A stretch of DNA of 64,000 nucleotides from Diphasiastrum complanatum (lineage: Eukaryota; Streptophyta; Lycopodiopsida; Lycopodiales; Lycopodiaceae), in contig CM055110.1 in the NCBI GenBank assembly GCA_029204225.1, positions 39,375,515-39,439,514 of the forward strand, written 5' to 3'. Shown here one piece after another: positions 57,854 to 64,000 of this stretch (within the stretch, counting starts at the first letter, position 1; each line of letters opens with the position of its first letter). Both the position numbers and the translations under genes were made by a program. A model generated the notes under the pieces. The model ran no database searches. It had not been told where the DNA came from and saw only the letters and a program-made list of their open reading frames with translations.

Positions 57854-57859
57854 TTATAA
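57854..57859 (+). promoter_or_regulatory. TATA box of the small gene
   Basis: TATAAA within GCCTTATAAATCC, followed by a CT-rich leader (57,860-57,912), typical of a plant core promoter. Transcription would start near 57,885, leaving a 5' UTR of about 220 bases before the ATG. Confidence 0.6.
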
Positions 57860-58104
57860 ATCCATCTCCTCTGATTTTCTCTTGTTTTCTCGCTTCTCTT
57901 CTGCCTTTCAGGCTTCGACGATCGTCTTTGCTCCATAAATCTTCTCTCAAATTTTGATCTCTGCCCATTCTTTTCTGTTACAGCAGAATCTGTGATTTGA
58001 TCAGATTCGGAAGCATTTTCTGCTGCAATTTGTGGGAAATTGTGCTCTTGGATCGCCTCAAACAAGCTCAAGCAAACCCATATTCTGGGAGGCTTTTATA
58101 TAAT

Positions 58105-58560
58105 ATGGCAGGCGTTACTTCACGTATTGCTGCTGCAGCTCTTGCGGTTGGAGCTTGTGTCTACGGTTATGCTGCTCATGCTTCACATTCACATGCCGAA
58201 TCCCTTTGCTCTTGCGAGGTACCTCTCTCTTGATTGTTTTTATATTTAGTTTTTGATTTACTTCCTTTGGTTTTGATCGGCTGTCCTTGTCCGGAACCTC
58301 GTTTCTTGCTTTTGAATTCATCAGGCCGTAGGTGTTTTGCCTTCGTCAAGGAGAGTTCGTATTTTACGTTCTAAACTTTGTGAGTGGTGCAGGAATCTTC
58401 GCAGAATCATGGCCATAACTTCAATTCTACCAGGGTACCACAGGAAGCCAGCAATCACGTGATTCCGAGTAGAGTTGGGAATTATGCACCTGGTTTTGCT
58501 CCACAGTTTGATGGCCTGAACTTTTTTGAGACCTTCATCAGTCCTGCTCAAAAATACTGA
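58105..58560 (+). CDS. Small conserved-type plant protein, 93 residues, two exons
   Basis: Exon 1 (58105-58218, 38 codons) and exon 2 (58393-58560, 55 codons plus stop) are joined in phase 0 by a 174-base GTACCT..TGCAG intron. Residues 1-25 (MAGVTSRIAAAALAVGACVY) are hydrophobic with one Arg, suiting a signal anchor or an organelle-targeting helix. A His/Ser/Cys-rich segment follows (HASHSHAESLCSC). The C-terminus APGFAPQFDGLNFFET looks like a conserved short motif. It is intact, with TATA box, CT-rich leader and good splice sites, and no transposon hallmark. I cannot name a function; the family assignment would need a search. Confidence 0.75.
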
Positions 58561-60501
58561 TCATGAAGACAAACTGTTTTCTAAGTTCGATTGTATATGG
58601 CCAATCATGTCATGGCCAGGTTCTTGGGGGCACTTTCATGTTTTTATGGCCTCTTCCATCATTTTTTAAATTTTTTTATGATTTATTAAGTTCAGAAACG
58701 ATGGGATAGATCAAAATCCCTTAGATATGTACTTAAACATTGTTACAAACGACAGTGATGAAGTGGACGTCATTTGTTATTGCTCACAAATCTTGGGCTG
58801 TAAATTACGTATATCATATGCGGAAATTGATCCGGCTGGTTGAAATCTGAACTCATATGAGCTTACCCTCTAAGCGTCTTCTTGCTTTTCAAATACAGCA
58901 ATTAAGGTTCATGAGTTGTCAACAGAAGAGTACTTGTGAAGAAGAACGTTCTCATCTTATGTCATTTGAGTAGAAAAATCAGCCTTGATTCTCATGATCT
59001 TTTTATCTCAACACTATCTTGCTACCTAAGAAAAGCACATATAAATGTCCTCTTGACCTCTTCACCTTGAGAATAAAGCATGCCAAAATCAGTCACTAGT
59101 ACCCAATCAGCAGCAGATTTGAACAATGAATTAATCACAAGTAACAAAACACCGACACTGTTTTTGCATGAAGAGATTGTGCTAAACTTCATGAAAGAAT
59201 TTTATTCTGCATGATTACAAATCAGTTTGAACTTGGATTTGAAATGGAAGCAAAGCTACTCTGAAGTGCGCACTTGGGTGTGATGGATGATACTTGCAAT
59301 TCTCCTTGCAAGTAGTAAGCTGTCATAGCTATTTTATTGTGAATCATGTGCTAACATTCCAAATGTGATGCACATATAAGATTTTCCCTAGTAATGTTTC
59401 TTCTTTCTTATTTACCATAACCTGCAATTTCTTAATTGAGTACCAATATAATATAATGCACATAAAAGATATTCTCTAGTTATGTAAATAAACTATGCTC
59501 TATCTCTTTCCCTACTCTTATCCGGATAACCTGTGAATGCAATTTCTTAACTTTCATGCAAAATTTGGTGGGTTTATTTTTTGAAATAGGAAATGTTGTG
59601 TTGACCCTAGATCTGGGATGCCACATCTATTGTTGCTTCAACTTGCTAAGAATCTTTCTAATGCTAGTTGGAAGATCTTTTAAAATGTATTACTTTTACT
59701 CCCTATATTTAGGGAGTGAGTTGCAACTAGAGTAAGGGTGGTTTTAGAATAGAGGAAAGACCCTCACCTTTTATGCCACACATTTATTGGAGACAAGGCT
59801 ATCACACATGCCATTTTTTGGAGGCAAGTACTTGGTTACAATTCCAAATTAGGAATAAAGCTTTGATATATGTTGGGCGTGCCCTCATGGCTCCACCACT
59901 TACATGGAGATAAGTGTATATATTGTAGCATGTGTTGGCAAGCATCCATGACACAAATGCTGTCACTTAGGGGCAAGAGTGTTTTGGGTCCTCATTGTGT
60001 TTGAAACCATCCTAGTGCGTCTATATGCTAATGCACTCACCTCCTCAAACAAATTGTGGAAAGAAGTTTTTTAAAGGCAAAGGCCGCACTTTGTGAAGTT
60101 ACTTGTGAGTAAAGTTAAAGGTGTCTAATGTTTTAAAAGAATGGAAAATGGAAAATGGTTGAGATTCGGCATGTTCTTTTCTCTTTATAAAACGGTGAGG
60201 GCTACTATGTAGTTAGTTTATAACATAGAAGCATGGTCTTTATCTTTGAAGGAAATTCAAATGTGCGCATCAAGCTGATTCACAATCTTCTACAAGCTTG
60301 TCGTGTAGGGGAGCTCAATTGTCCTAAAATAAAGTTCAAAATAATTACATATTCGTTGCTTCTAAGACAATCAATGTCAATAAAATCATTTAATTTTTTC
60401 ACAAAATTTTGGATGCTTATTTTGAATCTACGGGCCCACCCAAACATTCTAACTAGATGAAAGTCATATTTGTATCAAATGCTTCATTGGTTGAAAGCAT
60501 G

Positions 60502-60503
<2 letters not shown>
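58561..60503. other. Intergenic, no gene seen
   Basis: AT-rich sequence downstream of the small gene. No frame with a recognisable motif and no clear repeat. Confidence 0.4.

Positions 60504-60552
<49 letters not shown>
60504..60552 (+). repeat. (AT)n microsatellite
   Basis: An uninterrupted 49-base AT array, the only AT array of this length in the window. The two flanks share the phrase GGTTGAAAGCATGGA (60,490 and 60,648). Confidence 0.97.
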
Positions 60553-60555
<3 letters not shown>

Positions 60556-60875
60556 TACATACTAAACAACTAGTCGTCTTTATATTCAACATATACTGCT
60601 TTGGCAATGCCATTTACAAAGAGTCTCCTTAGATGTCACTACATAGTGGTTGAAAGCATGGATATATTTGCAATGTGTAGCAAAAAAGTATCCTTTTATT
60701 GCGTATAATTCCTCATACATGCTTCTTTGCACTTTTTGTGTTGTGTGGTCTTTGACTGGTACCATGTGCATGTCATGATATGCTACTGCAAGGTTTGCTC
60801 TTCATTCGTTTACGTCATGGTATTTTGTCTCATGCATCATAATTGGTCCAAACACTTATGTATGCACTTCTAGCA

Positions 60876-61978
60876 TTAACGCCTCTCAAACCATCGTACA
60901 ACCTTCTTTGTTGATTGTTCTCCTACGTCACCCATTTTAATCACATATAAATTCCTAATTAGTCCAAGAATATGTAGAACAACAAGAAAACCTCTTCCAT
61001 CTCTAAACATCTCATTGAATGTCTCATGTCCTATCTTTTTATCGAAGTAGCCATCTCCTAAGACGACAACATCACCATTTTGATTCAGGCAACCATGCCC
61101 TTTCATATAAAGTGAAGCACTAGAGTCAATCAACCATGACTCATGATTTGAACATGTAGTAGGAGACACCAAGAATGCATATGCTAATGTTATCATTGGA
61201 TTTACGTGCTTGTCCAAAAGAAGAACCTTCATATAACTTTATCTCGGTTGACATTGTTGGATTTACACTGCCCTTTCGAATGTCCAAGCTTGTTACAAGG
61301 ACAACATTTTCTTGCTTTCTTCTTAGGAGATTAGATCCTTTTCTATATTTCAAAAATCTATATTTGAAACAATATTGGTGTCGTCTTGACAAGGGCTCCT
61401 ATCTTTATTGATTCTCAAAATTTACCATCTCATTTTTCTCCAATAGCAAGGTAGTAACTATTTCATCATACTTTAGAGTAGTTGTCTCAATTTCAACTTT
61501 TACATTTATTGCCATGTTGTATACACACATGATTCACTGTGCAATGACTCTATTAAGCAAATGATTTACGTGTATCAACAACGTACCCCACACATCATTC
61601 TTAAACACATTGAGACTATTTGGTTTACCATGATGTTGAATACATTCAAATATTCAATGACAACAACACTTCATATCATAAGAGAATATCACTACTTTAA
61701 GGGAAACAACTTTTTAATTTAATAGGGGCTTTTTTTTATACAAAGACCTTAGCTTATTCCAAAGATCCTTAGCCATTCAAAAGACACAATTTGATCATAC
61801 TCATTGGCAACTTGTCTAGCTTTAATTGGTCTGCATCAATCATAGTCATAAACCTTTTTCTTTACACAATGGTGCAATGCTCCTTGTGCGCTAAATTTAA
61901 AACTTCTATCATTGGCTTCTAAACCTCAAAGGTTTGACCATTGAATTTCTTATGATTAAGTCTAGCATTGCTTGCCAT
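60876..61978 (-). pseudogene. Copia gag and protease remnant, minus strand
   Basis: Minus-strand reading starts at ATG 61978 with MASNARLNHKKFNGQTFEV, a Copia gag start (KF.G.NFE.WK) with Trp replaced by a stop. A CCHC knuckle, CCPCNKLGHSKGQC, lies at about 61,300-61,260. The frame 61,232-60,876 holds the protease (SWLIDSSASLYMKG, with the usual Gly of DSGAS changed to Ser) and GDVVVLGDG. Multiple stops and shifts make it dead. Confidence 0.78.
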
Positions 61979-62027
61979 TTTTTTTTGCACACACAATTCA
62001 CTATGCAATGCTCCCACTCATGTACTG

Positions 62028-62149
62028 TAGAACGCAAGACATGGTTGCAGATATTTTCATGAAGACATTAAGTGTTAATGCACACAACAAGTTTTGTGCA
62101 TTGCTTAGTCTGAAGATCAAGGCATTCATGGATCCAAATTAAGGGGGGG
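62028..62149 (+). pseudogene. Copia RNase H C-terminus and polypurine tract, plus strand
   Basis: Translation gives DMVADIFMKTLSVNAHNKFC, the end of a Copia RNase H domain (ADIFTKPL.....H..F). It is followed by AATTAAGGGGGGG, the polypurine tract ending at 62149. It sits 50 bases from the start of the minus-strand gag remnant, so the two are in opposite orientation. Confidence 0.75.
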
Positions 62150-62936
62150 TGTTGGATTTATCTCCTTTACTATCCTAAATTCTATTTTAATTTGCCTCCA
62201 TTCATATTGCTGTATTTTCCTTGTGTTGTCGCACAGTCTGCATATTTACATGTAAAATAAGACAGGCGAATAAAACGAGATTGTCTGCATAAATACAAGT
62301 AAATTTCCATAGGCAAAAAAGGCGAAAAAAGATGACATTGTGTTTTTACACGTGATTTGTGAGAGGCGAAAAAGGCGACACTGTTCTACAAATGCTAAAG
62401 GTGCCCTTATAGAAAAAGCGAAGGTACCTTGTAAATCAGTTTTTAAGGCAGTTGTCAGAGTGTCGCGTTTTTCGCATTTTCATCAATGTTAATTTCAGCG
62501 AAGGCTGACGTCGCAGCCTTCTCACGCTCACCCCATGCACTGTGCAATCAGATTTGACAACGACATCAGCCACCCACGATCTCCCACAGACATCACATCC
62601 ACTTTTGTACTTTCTTCATCTACACACCTGTAAAAATTATGTATATATTGAATACCATCTGCGTATTCAAGATGGCATTAGAATGAAACATCATTGATAA
62701 TCAGAGATAGACATTGTAGATGCTTTCGCACATTGATTCTTTCTTCCAGATGTATTGTCAGTAATAGATTTATCACTTTTACAAATTGTGTGATTAGCTT
62801 TGTGAAGCACACAGTTGCGTCCGCTATTATTTTGTGCTCACCTGCATAATTGACCTATATATTTCACTATACTTAATCTGATTACAACTCTTTTTGTTCT
62901 GCGTTCATATTTGTGTCAATAGTTATCTTCTTCACA
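62150..62936 (+). mobile_element. Copia 3' LTR
   Basis: Begins TGTTGGATTTATC directly after the purine tract and probably ends at CTTCTTCACA (62936). AGGCGAAAAAGG-like motifs recur inside (62,262, 62,314, 62,355, 62,419). The end is inferred from CA only. Confidence 0.6.

Positions 62937-64000
<1,064 letters not shown>

Overview
This window looks like plant nuclear DNA from a repeat-rich genome. The evidence is plant-type Copia and chromodomain Gypsy retrotransposons, a hAT (BED/DUF659) transposase gene with introns, CACTA remnants, primer-binding sites matching plant initiator tRNA-Met, and very long (GA)n/(CT)n arrays. Coding content is sparse. The size and variety of the repeat load would fit a fern, gymnosperm or large-genome angiosperm, but nothing here fixes the lineage.

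Layout. 0.6-4.2 kb: a GC-rich six-exon hAT transposase gene with one frameshift. 6.6-8.6 kb: two truncated Ty3/Gypsy integrase ends. 9.2-9.4 kb: an orphan first exon of an aldo-keto reductase (minus strand). 9.95-13.6 kb: a minus-strand LTR element with 1.4-1.7 kb LTRs and almost no interior. 13.6-18.2 kb: a 5'-truncated Copia element with an uninterrupted 1249-codon polyprotein. 18.2-24.4 kb: nested repeats, including a block duplicated again at 51.5-53.4 kb. 24.8-32.0 kb: Copia LTRs in both orientations, duplicated gag genes, and a minus-strand ORF that starts on the LTR/PBS junction. 34.3-35.8 kb: CACTA fragments. 38.9-39.5 kb: a degenerate DUF506 (PDDEXK-like) gene. 41.7-50.3 kb: unrecognised exons, a region packed with TGTCGGA motifs, and Copia pieces. 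55.2-56.4 kb: a 411-bp tandem duplication carrying a DNA-methylase-like fragment. 57.9-58.6 kb: the best ordinary host gene, a two-exon 93-residue small protein. 60.9-62.9 kb: two Copia fragments in opposite orientation.

The most unusual object is at 52,221-52,560. It is a 340-bp TRIM-like retroelement whose LTR contains a 72-nt tRNA-like cloverleaf with A and B boxes. It has an initiator-Met PBS, a polypurine tract and a 4-bp target duplication, and the matching empty site is visible in the paralogous block at 21.75 kb. It resembles in logic the Cassandra TRIMs, which carry 5S rRNA in their LTRs, but here the Pol III-type module is tRNA-like.

Most genes here belong to mobile elements and do not act together in one pathway. 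Apart from the small gene at 58.1 kb and perhaps the unrecognised genes at 47.5-50.3 kb, the window is a record of insertion, nesting, duplication and deletion.
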